This document shows positions 11,932-20,397 of a DNA stretch of 61,810 nt, in pieces. Origin of the DNA: Burkholderiales bacterium 67-32 (GTDB lineage Bacteria; Pseudomonadota; Gammaproteobacteria; Burkholderiales; Burkholderiaceae_B); NCBI GenBank assembly GCA_001898625.1, contig MKUP01000019.1, forward strand, positions 1-61,810. The letters run 5' to 3'. The notes below the pieces were generated by a model. The model was not told the DNA's origin and ran no database searches. It worked only from the letters and a program-made list of their open reading frames with translations. Numbering within the stretch: the first letter of the stretch is position 1; each line of letters starts with the position of its first letter. The translations under genes and the position numbers were made by a program.

Positions 11932-11953
11932 GCCGGGAGCCCCGGCTCCCGGC
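11932..11953 (+). terminator. Stem-loop after the catalase gene
   Basis: A perfect 9-bp stem GCCGGGAGC / GCTCCCGGC with a CCCG loop begins 9 bp after the catalase stop. No T-run follows, so it may be an RNA-end stabiliser rather than an intrinsic terminator. Confidence 0.45.
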
Positions 11954-12067
11954 CCCTCCCCATGGCCCGGAACTTGCACGCACACCGGTTGATGACCGGC
12001 CGGCGCACTCATCCGGGGCACGCATTCCTCACCATTAGGTGATTCCCCCAATGAGCGGCCGGCCAAA

Positions 12068-12106
12068 TACTCAGTACAGTGACTATATTGTTCAGCCTAC
12101 TGAGTA
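12068..12106. promoter_or_regulatory. Probable PicR operator at the picolinate operon promoter
   Basis: A 9-bp inverted repeat, TACTCAGTA (12068-12076) and TACTGAGTA (12098-12106), encloses TATATT (12084-12089), a possible -10 box. It contains TCAG-CCTA-CTGA at 12092-12103 and the related TCAG-TACA-GTGA at 12071-12082. The same TCAG-N4-CTGA core recurs at 18780 and, with one mismatch, at 25838 beside the MarR gene. The spacing to the first gene (12175) fits a promoter-overlapping repressor site. Confidence 0.65.
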
Positions 12107-12174
12107 ATTTGGTGCATCAAGGCACACATCCAGTGCGCCCCCGATCCGATCAACCCGACCCTGCGAGCTCCCCC

Positions 12175-13161
12175 ATGCTGACCAAGATGCCCGTTCAACT
12201 GCTGTGCTCCCTGGCCTTCGCTGCCGCCCTCGTGCCCGCGGCGCGGGCCGACGTCAAGGCCGCCCCCACCTTCCCCGTCAAGACGGTCGAGATCACCGTG
12301 CCCTATGCCGTGGGCGGCGGGGTCGACATGCTGGCCCGGCTCATCGGCGACCAGCTCGGCAGGCTGGGGCAGTCCGTCATCGTCGAAAACAAGGCCGGCG
12401 CCGGCAGCACCGTGGGCACCCGCATCGTCGCGGGCAAGCCCAAGGACGGCCACTCCCTGCTGATGATGAACGACGCCTATTCCCTGGCGCCCGCCATCTA
12501 CAAGAACCTGGGCTACGACCCCAAGAAGGACCTGGCGGCCGTGATCAATGTCGCCTACGCTCCCATGCTGGTGGTCGTACCGGCATCTTCGCGCTTCAAG
12601 ACCCTGGCCGACGTGGTAGCGGCGGGCCGCCAGCCGGGTTCCAAGCTGTCGTACGGCTCCTGCGGCGCCGGCACCGACCCGCACCTGGCGGGCGAGATGA
12701 TGAACATCGAGTTCAAGATGAGCAACGTGCACGTTCCGTACAAAGGCTGTGGCCCCGCCCTGGTCGACGTCCTGGGCGGGCAGGTGGACCTGGCGGTGGT
12801 CACCATCTCCGGCGCGCTGACCTACATTTCCTCGGGCAAGCTGCGCGCGTTGGCCATCACGTCCAGCGAGCGCTCGAAGGCCGTACCCGACGTGCCCACC
12901 GTGGCCGAGAGCGGCGCGCCCGGCTTCAACCTCAGCCAGTGGCAAGGCCTGGCGGTTCCCGGCGGCACGCCCGACAACATCAAGATGGACATCTACAAGA
13001 CGGTGTCGGCCATCATGAAGACCGACGCCATGCGCAAGCGCCTGGAGGACCTGGGCTACACCACCGCGGACGAAGGCCCGGCCGCGTTCCAGAAGATCGT
13101 CAACGACGACATCGACCGTTTTGCCGCGCTGGCCCGGAAGATCGGCCTGAGCGCGGACTGA
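12175..13161 (+). CDS. Bug-family (TctC-type) periplasmic solute receptor
   Basis: Tripartite tricarboxylate transporter-type extracytoplasmic receptor, 328 residues from the chosen start MLTKMPVQ. A signal peptide ends near AARA-DVKAAP. Family motifs: the ITVPYAVGGGVDMLAR start of the mature domain, VENKAGAGSTVGT, and VPYKGCGPALVDVLGGQVDL. No TctA/TctB membrane genes are present in the window, as is usual for orphan Bug proteins in this bacterial family. As first gene of the picolinate operon it may deliver or sense the pyridine carboxylate (inference). Upstream starts lack a ribosome binding site; this one is also weak. Confidence 0.85.
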   Translation: MLTKMPVQLLCSLAFAAALVPAARADVKAAPTFPVKTVEITVPYAVGGGVDMLARLIGDQLGRLGQSVIVENKAGAGSTVGTRIVAGKPKDGHSLLMMNDAYSLAPAIYKNLGYDPKKDLAAVINVAYAPMLVVVPASSRFKTLADVVAAGRQPGSKLSYGSCGAGTDPHLAGEMMNIEFKMSNVHVPYKGCGPALVDVLGGQVDLAVVTISGALTYISSGKLRALAITSSERSKAVPDVPTVAESGAPGFNLSQWQGLAVPGGTPDNIKMDIYKTVSAIMKTDAMRKRLEDLGYTTADEGPAAFQKIVNDDIDRFAALARKIGLSAD

Positions 13162-13191
13162 GATTCCCCGCATCCACCAGAAGGAAAACCG

Positions 13192-14184
13192 ATGAACAAA
13201 CTGAACATCAGCCTCTCCGTAGGCAACTACGACCGCACCCAGGCCCTGTTCGACGGCCGCGTCGCCATCGAGGGCTGCAACGTGCGCGCCGTGCCGCTGG
13301 AGCCGGAAGAAGCCTTTCACCGCGCCTTCCGCTACGAGGAGTTCGACGTAACGGAAATCTCCATGAGCAGCCACATGATGACCACGGCGCGCGGCGACAA
13401 CAAGTACGTCGCGGTGCCCGCCTTCCTGTCGCGGGTCTTCCGCCAATCGGGCATCTACGTGCGCACCGACCGCGGCATCGAGCGTCCGCAGGACCTCAAG
13501 GGCAAGACCATAGGCGTGCCCGAATACCAGATCACCGCGAACGTCTGGATCCGCGGCATCCTCGAGGACGAATACGGCGTCAAGCCGGCCGACATCAAGT
13601 GGCGGCGCGGCGGCGTCGAGGAACCGGGCCGGGGCGAACGCGCGCCCATCGAGCTGGATCCGTCCATCGACCTGAAGCAGATCCCCGACGACAAGACCCT
13701 GTCGGGCATGCTGGAGTCCGGCGAGATCGACGGCTACATCGGCGCCCGCGCGCCGTCCTGCTTCCTGCGCGACGCGCCCAACGTCGGCCGCCTGTTCGGC
13801 GACTACATCGATGCCGAGAAGGACTACTTCCGTCGCACCCGCATCTTCCCCATCATGCACATGGTGGGCATACGCAAGTCGCTGGTGGAAGAGAATCCCT
13901 GGCTGCCGGTCAGCGTCTACAAGGCCTTCCTGAAGGCCAAGGCCCTGGCCGTCAAGGAACTGGACGAGATCTGCCACCTGGCGGTCACCCTGCCCTGGAT
14001 GGTTCACCACCACAACGAGGCCAAGGCGCTGATGGGCGAGGACTACTGGCCCTACGGCCTGCCCGCCAACCACCACGTGATCGAGACCTTCGCGCGCTAT
14101 CACCACGAGCAGGGCTTGTCGCGCCGGCAAGTCGCACCCGAGGAGCTGTTCGCCGCCTCGGCCCTCGACCTGTCGAAGATCTGA
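13192..14184 (+). CDS. 4,5-dihydroxyphthalate decarboxylase (Pht5)-like protein
   Basis: A 330-residue cytosolic protein (no signal peptide) with a periplasmic-binding-protein-like fold and the Pht5-family hallmark regions KGKTIGVPEYQITANVWIRG and WMVHHHNEA. Pht5 decarboxylates 4,5-dihydroxyphthalate in phthalate catabolism. Here it sits between the Bug receptor and the molybdenum hydroxylase of a picolinate pathway whose known decarboxylation step is assigned to PicC, so its job is unclear. It could remove a second carboxylate from a pyridine dicarboxylate, or act as a binding protein. Confidence 0.75.
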   Translation: MNKLNISLSVGNYDRTQALFDGRVAIEGCNVRAVPLEPEEAFHRAFRYEEFDVTEISMSSHMMTTARGDNKYVAVPAFLSRVFRQSGIYVRTDRGIERPQDLKGKTIGVPEYQITANVWIRGILEDEYGVKPADIKWRRGGVEEPGRGERAPIELDPSIDLKQIPDDKTLSGMLESGEIDGYIGARAPSCFLRDAPNVGRLFGDYIDAEKDYFRRTRIFPIMHMVGIRKSLVEENPWLPVSVYKAFLKAKALAVKELDEICHLAVTLPWMVHHHNEAKALMGEDYWPYGLPANHHVIETFARYHHEQGLSRRQVAPEELFAASALDLSKI

Positions 14185-14191
14185 AGGCGCC

Positions 14192-15055
14192 ATGAAAGCT
14201 CCCGCCGTCGACTACGTGGCGCCGCGCAGCCTGGACGAGGCGCTGCAATGCCTGGCCGGCACCGACAATGCGCGGGTGCTGGCGGGCGGCCAGTCGCTGA
14301 TGGCCATGCTGAACATGCGGTTCGCGTTCCCGGACTGCCTGGTGGACATCAACCGCATCCCGGAACTGGCCTACCTGCGCGACGAAGGCGACACGATCCG
14401 GATCGGCGCCATGACCCGCCAGCGCGACGTCGAGTTCTCGGACCTGGTCCGCGACCGGCTGCCCATCCTGCGCGAGGCGATCCTGAACGTCGGCCACCGG
14501 CAGACGCGCAATCGCGGCACGGTGGGCGGCAGCCTGTGCCAGCTCGACCCCTCGGCCGAGATCCCCACCATCGCCATGGCGCTGGACGCGCGGATCCACG
14601 TGGCCAACGCCGCCGGCACGCGCAGCCTGGCGATGGCGGATTTTCCCGCCGGCTACATGACGCCGGCGCTGGAGGCCGACGAGATGCTGGTGGGCGTGTC
14701 GATGCAACCCTGGGACCCAGGGCATGGCTGGAGCTTCCTGGAGTTCTCGCGGCGGCACGGCGACTTCGCCATCGCGTCGGCCGCCGTGCTGCTGCGATTC
14801 GGCGCCGACGCCCGAGTGGACCGCTGCTCCATCACCCTGGGCGGCGTGTCGACGGCGCCCGTGCGCATGGGCCAGGCCGAACAGGCGCTGCTGGGCACCA
14901 AGGCCGAGGCGGCCGACATCGAACAGGCCGCCGCGCTGTGCGGCGCGGTGGAGGCCAGCTCCGACGCCTACGTGCCCGGCTGGTACCGCCAGCGGCTGGC
15001 GCGCGTCCTGTCCAGCCGCGCGATCACCCGCGCGCTCGAGCGCGCAACGAGATGA
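14192..15055 (+). CDS. Molybdenum hydroxylase, FAD subunit (probable picolinate dehydrogenase)
   Basis: CoxM-type FAD subunit of the xanthine-oxidase family, 287 residues. FAD-binding motifs are AGGQSL near residue 32 and RGTVGGSLCQLDPSAE near residue 108. It starts 7 bp after the Pht5-like gene and is followed by the 2Fe-2S and molybdopterin subunits. With them it should hydroxylate picolinate at C6 using water, giving 6-hydroxypicolinate. The substrate is inferred from the complete downstream pathway, not from this subunit. Confidence 0.88.
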   Translation: MKAPAVDYVAPRSLDEALQCLAGTDNARVLAGGQSLMAMLNMRFAFPDCLVDINRIPELAYLRDEGDTIRIGAMTRQRDVEFSDLVRDRLPILREAILNVGHRQTRNRGTVGGSLCQLDPSAEIPTIAMALDARIHVANAAGTRSLAMADFPAGYMTPALEADEMLVGVSMQPWDPGHGWSFLEFSRRHGDFAIASAAVLLRFGADARVDRCSITLGGVSTAPVRMGQAEQALLGTKAEAADIEQAAALCGAVEASSDAYVPGWYRQRLARVLSSRAITRALERATR

Positions 15056-15063
15056 GATTCCCC

Positions 15064-15570
15064 ATGGCAACGACGCAAGATCCCCGTCCCGTGCACCTGT
15101 CCGTCAACGGCAAGCCCTGCCAGGGCATGGCCGCGCCACGCCTGCACCTGGCCGATTTCCTGCGTGGCGAACTGAAGCTGACCGGTACCCACGTCGGCTG
15201 CGAGCACGGTGTCTGCGGCGCCTGTACGGTGCTGGTGGACGGCGTCTCGGCGCGCAGTTGCCTGATGCTGGCGGTCCAGGGCGAAGGCTGCGCCATCACC
15301 ACCGTCGAAGGCCTGGCCGCCGACGAACACGACACCCATCCGCTGCAGCAGGCCTTCCATGAATTGCACGCGCTGCAGTGCGGCTTCTGCACGCCCGGCA
15401 TCCTGATGTCGCTGTCCGAGCTGCTGGCCGCCAATCCCGACCCCGACGAAGACACCGTGCGCGACGTGCTGTCAGGCCACCTGTGCCGTTGCACGGGCTA
15501 CCAGAACATCGTGGCGGCTGCGCTGCGGGCCGCGCAGCTCCTGCGCGAACGAGGCGGCCATGCACGCTGA
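15064..15570 (+). CDS. Molybdenum hydroxylase, [2Fe-2S] subunit
   Basis: CoxS-type iron-sulfur subunit, 168 residues. It has the plant-type ferredoxin cluster CEHGVCGAC...C and the C-terminal helical cluster CGFCTPG...CRCTGY. Two starts are possible: ATG at 15064 (MATTQD, used here), or ATG at 15052, which overlaps the preceding stop as ATGA and adds MRFP. The gene overlaps the molybdopterin subunit by 11 bp. Confidence 0.92.
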   Translation: MATTQDPRPVHLSVNGKPCQGMAAPRLHLADFLRGELKLTGTHVGCEHGVCGACTVLVDGVSARSCLMLAVQGEGCAITTVEGLAADEHDTHPLQQAFHELHALQCGFCTPGILMSLSELLAANPDPDEDTVRDVLSGHLCRCTGYQNIVAAALRAAQLLRERGGHAR

Positions 15571-17935
15571 GCGACAACTGACCGTTATCCCCGGCATGGG
15601 CGCGAGCCCCGGCCGTATCGAGGACGATGCACTGCTGCGGGGCAAGGCCTGCTTCCTGGACGACGTCCCCGTGCCCGATGCACTGCACGCCTGCTTCGTG
15701 CGCAGCCCGCATGCCCACGCGCGGCTGCGCGGGGTGGATGCGGGCCAGGCGCGCGCCATGCCCGGCGTCGTCGCGATCTATACCCGCCAGGACCTGTTCG
15801 GACACGTCACCTCGTGGCGCATGCCGCTGGGCTTTCCGCTGGCCGCCCTGCCCGAGAACACCACGCCCTTCGCGCTGGCCGGCGACGAGGTCGCCTTCGT
15901 GGGCGAGGCCTACGCGGTGGTGGTGGCCCGGACCCGGCACGAGGCCGAGGATGCCGCGGCTGCCGTACAGGCCGAGTTCGAGGTCCTGCCCGCCATCGCG
16001 GACTGCCGCCAGGCCGTACACGACGATGCCCCCCGGGTACGCACCGAACTGGCCAGCAACGTGCTGCAGGACTACACCCTGGCCTATGGCGACTGCGACG
16101 CCGCCTTCGCCCGCGCCGACATCGTGCTGGACGACGAATTCCGGGTCCATCGCGGCTGCGGCCATCCCATGGAGGGGCGCGGCGTGGTCGCCATGCTCGA
16201 CCCCGCCACCGGCATGCTGACCGTCTGGTCCTCGACCCAGATGGCGCACGAACTGCACTACACCATCGCCCACATGCTGGACCAGCCCGAGGACCGGTTG
16301 CGGGTGATCACGCCGGACGTGGGCGGCGGCTTCGGCGCCAAGTTCATGATCTACCCCGAGGAAATCGTGGTGCCGGCCGTCGCCCGCGCGCTGGGCCGCC
16401 CGGTCAAGTGGGTGGAGGACCGCCGCGAAAACTTCCTGACCACCATCCAGGAGCGCGACCAGTTCTGGCGCATCTCGGTGGCCGCCGACCGCGACGGCCG
16501 CGTGCTGGGCGTGCGCGGCGGCTTCGTCCACGACCACGGCGCCTACACGCCCCAGGGCACCAACGTCCCGTACAACGCCGCCTCGTCCATGACCGGGCCC
16601 TACGTCGTACCGGCCTTCTCGCTGCACGTGCAGGTGGCCTATACCAACAAAGTGCCCGTCGCGACCATACGCGGGGCCGGCTATCCGCAGGCGGCCTTCG
16701 TCATGGAACGCATGATGGATCGGCTGGCGTCCACCGCGGGGATCGACCGGCTCGAATGCCGCCGGCGCAATCTCATTCCCCCCGAAAAAATTCCCTATAC
16801 CAAGCCGCTCAAGTCGCGTGCCGGCGTGCCGCTGGTCATCGACAGCGGCGACTTCCCCGCGCTCCAGGCCACCGCCGCCCAGGCCATCGACTACGACGGC
16901 TTCGCACAGCGGCGGGAAGCCTCGGCCCGCAGCGGCCTGCTGCGCGGCATCGCGCTGGCCAACAGCGTCAAGCCCACCGGGCGCGGCCCCTACGAAACCG
17001 CGCGCGTCCGCGTGCATCCGTCCGGCCGTATCGTGGTCCACACCGGCGCCCTCGCCATGGGCCAGGGCATCAAGACCACGCTGGCGCAGCTGTGCGCGGC
17101 GCACCTGGGCGTGGAGCCGCAGGCGGTGGAGGTCTCGGCGGGCGATACCGGCCTGTCCGGCTACGGCATGGGCGGCTTCGCCAGCCGCCAGGCCATGATG
17201 GCCGGCTCGGCCGTCTCCGAGGCCGCCGCCAAGGTCCGGGACAAGGCGCTGGCCACGGCCGCCGCCGTGCTGGGCGTGAACGCCGACGAACTGACGCTGA
17301 GCCAGGGCGAGGCGCATACCCCGGACTTCGCCAAGCGCGTCCCGCTGGCCCGGCTGGCCATGCTGCTCAAGGGCGTGCCCGGCTACGCGCTGCCCGTCCC
17401 CGGCGATCCGGGCCTGGACGCGACCGTGCATTTCCACTGCGACGCCCAGGCCTACGCCGGCTCCTCGCACGCCTGCGAGGTCGAGGTCGATCCGCTCACG
17501 GGCGCCGTCCACGTGCGGCGCTATGTGGCCGTGCAGGACAGCGGCAACCTGATCAATCCGCAGATCGCGCACGGCCAGGTCCATGGCGGCGTGGTGCACG
17601 GCATCGGCAACGCGCTGTTCGAATGGATGGGCTACGACGACAACGCCCAGCCCCTGACCACGACCTTCGCGGAATACCTGTTGCCCACCGCGCCGGAGGT
17701 GCCTTCTATCGAAGTCATCTTCCAGCCCTCGCCCACCCGGCTGAACCCGCTGGGCGTCAAGGGCATAGGCGAATGCGCGACGCTGGCGGTGGCCGCCGCG
17801 GTGATAGGCGCCGTCGAGCACGCGCTGGACGGCCGCGGCGTGCGCATCACCGAATTCCCGCTGACCCCGGTGCGCCTGGCCGAACTGCTCGACCCGCCGG
17901 CCCTGGACACCACGGCGCCCAGCGCCAACCCTTGA
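15560..17935 (+). CDS. Molybdenum hydroxylase, molybdopterin subunit (probable picolinate dehydrogenase)
   Basis: CoxL/aldehyde-oxidase-type catalytic subunit, 791 residues. Recognisable parts are the N-terminal hammerhead domain (VRSPHAHARL), the Moco-binding GGGFGAKF near residue 253, RGAGYPQAAFVMER near 370, and the active-site glutamate in KGIGE near 735. The start ATG follows GAGG and overlaps the Fe-S gene. No dedicated maturation genes (XdhC/CoxDEF) are present, so Moco insertion must rely on genes elsewhere. Confidence 0.92.
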   Translation: MHAERQLTVIPGMGASPGRIEDDALLRGKACFLDDVPVPDALHACFVRSPHAHARLRGVDAGQARAMPGVVAIYTRQDLFGHVTSWRMPLGFPLAALPENTTPFALAGDEVAFVGEAYAVVVARTRHEAEDAAAAVQAEFEVLPAIADCRQAVHDDAPRVRTELASNVLQDYTLAYGDCDAAFARADIVLDDEFRVHRGCGHPMEGRGVVAMLDPATGMLTVWSSTQMAHELHYTIAHMLDQPEDRLRVITPDVGGGFGAKFMIYPEEIVVPAVARALGRPVKWVEDRRENFLTTIQERDQFWRISVAADRDGRVLGVRGGFVHDHGAYTPQGTNVPYNAASSMTGPYVVPAFSLHVQVAYTNKVPVATIRGAGYPQAAFVMERMMDRLASTAGIDRLECRRRNLIPPEKIPYTKPLKSRAGVPLVIDSGDFPALQATAAQAIDYDGFAQRREASARSGLLRGIALANSVKPTGRGPYETARVRVHPSGRIVVHTGALAMGQGIKTTLAQLCAAHLGVEPQAVEVSAGDTGLSGYGMGGFASRQAMMAGSAVSEAAAKVRDKALATAAAVLGVNADELTLSQGEAHTPDFAKRVPLARLAMLLKGVPGYALPVPGDPGLDATVHFHCDAQAYAGSSHACEVEVDPLTGAVHVRRYVAVQDSGNLINPQIAHGQVHGGVVHGIGNALFEWMGYDDNAQPLTTTFAEYLLPTAPEVPSIEVIFQPSPTRLNPLGVKGIGECATLAVAAAVIGAVEHALDGRGVRITEFPLTPVRLAELLDPPALDTTAPSANP

Positions 17936-17952
17936 CTCCGATCGCAGACGCC

Positions 17953-18741
17953 ATGGAATTCACCAATCGCTTTCACGTCCCGCTGCCGCTGGAAGAAACC
18001 TGGAAACTGATGCTGGACGTTCCCCGCATCCTGCCGTGCCTGCCCGGGGCCCGGCTCAAGGAAGCGCTGGGCGACGACAAATACCTGGGCTCGGTGTCGG
18101 TCAAGCTGGGTCCCATCAAGCTGGCCTTCGACGGCCAGGCCGAACTGGTGCGCAAGGACGACGCGCAGCACATCGCCTGGCTGCGCGGCTCCGGCCTCGA
18201 CCCCAAGGGCCGGGGCTCGGCCCAGTCGGAATTCAGTTTCGCGCTGGTCCCCGCCGCCGGCGGCGGCACCGACGTCACCGTCACCACCCAGTTGCAATTG
18301 TCCGGCGCGGTGGCGCAGTACGGACGCGGCAGCGGCATGATCGCCGAAGTCGCGGGCCACATCCTCAAGCAGTTCGAGCACAACCTGGCCGCGTCCTTGC
18401 AGGACGACGCCGAGGCGGCCGAACCGGCCGTGCCCCTGCCCGCTGCGTCGGCGCAGCCTGCCGCCACGGTGCAGGGCGAGGCGGCCACGCCCCGGCTGGC
18501 CGCGGGTTCGGGCAACGCGCCTCCGTCGCCCGAAGCCCAGGCCCTGCTGCTGCAGGCGCAGGCCGTGCTGGCCCAGGCCCAGGCGGTGCTGGCGGCCACG
18601 CAGCAGGCCCTGAACCAGAACCGGCGCGGCGCGGGCCGAACCGCGCCGCCGCCCCAGGAGCTGAACATGCTGAGCATAGGCATGAAGGCGTTCTGGTCCC
18701 AGTTCAAGCAAGGCATGGGCGGGTTGTTCGGCCGCCGCTAG
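17953..18741 (+). CDS. coxG: CoxG-like SRPBCC protein
   Basis: 262 residues. The first about 150 form a CoxG/SRPBCC domain (MEFTNRFHVPLPLEETWKLM, later PCLPGARLKEALGDD). A linker rich in Ala, Gln and Pro follows, with QAQAVLAQAQAVLAATQQAL, probably helical, and a C-terminal amphipathic stretch ends FWSQFKQGMGGLFGRR. In Oligotropha CoxG helps recruit CO dehydrogenase to the membrane, so this protein may tether the hydroxylase there. It starts 17 bp after the molybdopterin gene. Confidence 0.8.
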   Translation: MEFTNRFHVPLPLEETWKLMLDVPRILPCLPGARLKEALGDDKYLGSVSVKLGPIKLAFDGQAELVRKDDAQHIAWLRGSGLDPKGRGSAQSEFSFALVPAAGGGTDVTVTTQLQLSGAVAQYGRGSGMIAEVAGHILKQFEHNLAASLQDDAEAAEPAVPLPAASAQPAATVQGEAATPRLAAGSGNAPPSPEAQALLLQAQAVLAQAQAVLAATQQALNQNRRGAGRTAPPPQELNMLSIGMKAFWSQFKQGMGGLFGRR

Positions 18742-18779
18742 CCCACGCGGGCCCGGTACGCGGGGCCACATCACGAAAT

Positions 18780-18791
18780 TCAGCATACTGA
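18780..18791. promoter_or_regulatory. Probable internal PicR operator
   Basis: TCAG-CATA-CTGA lies 14 bp before the Rieske ferredoxin start, in the 64-bp gap after coxG. It shares the core of the sites at 12092 and 25838. This suggests that the oxygenase-to-nicF genes form a second PicR-controlled transcription unit. Confidence 0.55.
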
Positions 18792-18805
18792 CCAACGGAA
18801 ACATC

Positions 18806-19114
18806 ATGAACTGGACACGAATCGCCACGGTGGATGAAGTCGAAGACGACGCCGGCATGCCGTTCAAGCTGGACGGCCGCGAACTCGCCCTGTTCCGCAG
18901 CGGCGGCGAGTTCTTCGCCGCCGACAACGTCTGCACCCACCAATATGCGCTGCTGACCGACGGCTATGTCGAGGACGGCTGCGTCGAATGCCCGCTGCAC
19001 CAGGCGCAGTTCGACCTGCGCACGGGCGAGCCGCGCTGCGCGCCAGCCACGCAGCCGATCCGGATCTATCCCGTCAAGGTCGAAGACGAGGCCGTCTATG
19101 TCGCCGTTGAATGA
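18806..19114 (+). CDS. Rieske-type ferredoxin (6-hydroxypicolinate 3-monooxygenase component)
   Basis: A 102-residue soluble [2Fe-2S] ferredoxin with Rieske ligands C-T-H and C-P-L-H. It would carry electrons from the reductase encoded next to the terminal oxygenase. Together with the reductase, alpha and beta genes it makes a four-component enzyme, as reported for PicB of Alcaligenes faecalis. Its stop overlaps the reductase start by 17 bp. Confidence 0.9.
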   Translation: MNWTRIATVDEVEDDAGMPFKLDGRELALFRSGGEFFAADNVCTHQYALLTDGYVEDGCVECPLHQAQFDLRTGEPRCAPATQPIRIYPVKVEDEAVYVAVE

Positions 19115-20375
19115 CACCGGCGCGCCCCTGGTCATCGTCGGCGCGGGCCAGGCCGGCGCCATGGCAGCGCGGGCACTGCGCGAACTCGGCCATGACGGCG
19201 AACTGATCCTGATCGGCGACGAGCCGCATGCGCCGTACGAACGCCCGCCCCTGTCCAAGGCCGTGCTGGCCGACGAACAGATACCGGACATCGGCCTGCT
19301 GCCGGAGCCTTTCCAGGCCCAGTCCGGCGTCACGCTGAAACCGGGCCGGCGCGTCGTCCGGCTCGATACCGCGCGGCGCGAACTGCACCTGGACGACGGC
19401 ACGGTCCAGCCCTACCGCGCCTGCCTGCTCGCCACCGGCGGCGACGCCCGCATCCTGCCGGCCCTGCCGCCCGGCACGCCGGGCGTCCACTACCTGCGCA
19501 CGCTGGACGACGCGCAGGGCCTGCGCGCGGCCCTGCGCACCTCGGGCAGCATGCTGGTGATCGGCGGCGGCTTCCTCGGGCTGGAGATCGCGTCCACCGC
19601 CCGTGCGCTGGGCCTGGACGTGACCGTGATCGAACTGGGGCCGGCGCTGCTGGGCCGCGCGATGCCGCCCGAGGTCTCCCGCTGGCTGGCCGCGCGCGCC
19701 CGGGCCCATGGCGTGCGCCTGCACCTGGATGCAACGCTGACGAACCTTGCCCCCGTCGCCGGCGGGATCGCTGCCACGCTGGCGAACGTAGGCGAGCTGC
19801 GCGCGGACCTGGCCGTGGTGGCCGTGGGCCAGGTGCCCAGCGTGGCGCTGGCGCGCGAAGCCGGATTGCTGATCGATGCCGGCAATGGCGGCATCCGGGT
19901 GGACGCGCACTGCCGCACCAGCGCCGAAGGCGTCTACGCCGCGGGCGACTGCGCCAGCGGCCTGGATGCCGACACCGGCATGCACCGCCGCCTCGAATCC
20001 TGGCAGAACGCCAACGAACAGGCGCGCATCGCCGCGGCCGCGATGCTGGGCCGGGATGTCGAGTCCTCCGCGCCGCCCTGGTTCTGGACCGATCAGTTCG
20101 GCTGCAACATCCAGATGCTGGGCCAGGGCACGCCCGGCCTGGCCTATCACCTGCGCGGCCAGCTCCCGCAAGGCAGCGAGTCCGGCAAGGCCCTGCTTTT
20201 CGGCATCGACGGCGACCGCCTGGTCCACGCCATCGCCATCAACGCCGGCGGCGACCTGCGCGCCTTCCGCGGCGTGCTGGGCCGCCCCCTGGCCTGCCCG
20301 CCGCAGGCCCTGGCCGACCCCGCCATCCCCGCCAAACAGCTTGCGCGCCTGGCCCTGGGCCCGGCGTCCGCCTAG
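19098..20375 (+). CDS. FAD-dependent ferredoxin reductase (oxygenase component)
   Basis: A 425-residue reductase of the BphA4/putidaredoxin-reductase family. FAD motif VIVGAGQAGAMAARAL lies near residue 10, NAD motif VIGGGFLGLEIAS near 155, and the second FAD motif GVYAAGDCAS near 280. The start is the ATG of MSPLNDTG, which overlaps the ferredoxin end. It passes NADH electrons to the Rieske ferredoxin. Confidence 0.9.
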   Translation: MSPLNDTGAPLVIVGAGQAGAMAARALRELGHDGELILIGDEPHAPYERPPLSKAVLADEQIPDIGLLPEPFQAQSGVTLKPGRRVVRLDTARRELHLDDGTVQPYRACLLATGGDARILPALPPGTPGVHYLRTLDDAQGLRAALRTSGSMLVIGGGFLGLEIASTARALGLDVTVIELGPALLGRAMPPEVSRWLAARARAHGVRLHLDATLTNLAPVAGGIAATLANVGELRADLAVVAVGQVPSVALAREAGLLIDAGNGGIRVDAHCRTSAEGVYAAGDCASGLDADTGMHRRLESWQNANEQARIAAAAMLGRDVESSAPPWFWTDQFGCNIQMLGQGTPGLAYHLRGQLPQGSESGKALLFGIDGDRLVHAIAINAGGDLRAFRGVLGRPLACPPQALADPAIPAKQLARLALGPASA

Positions 20376-20397
20376 ACCCGGAACGAAAGGAAGCACG

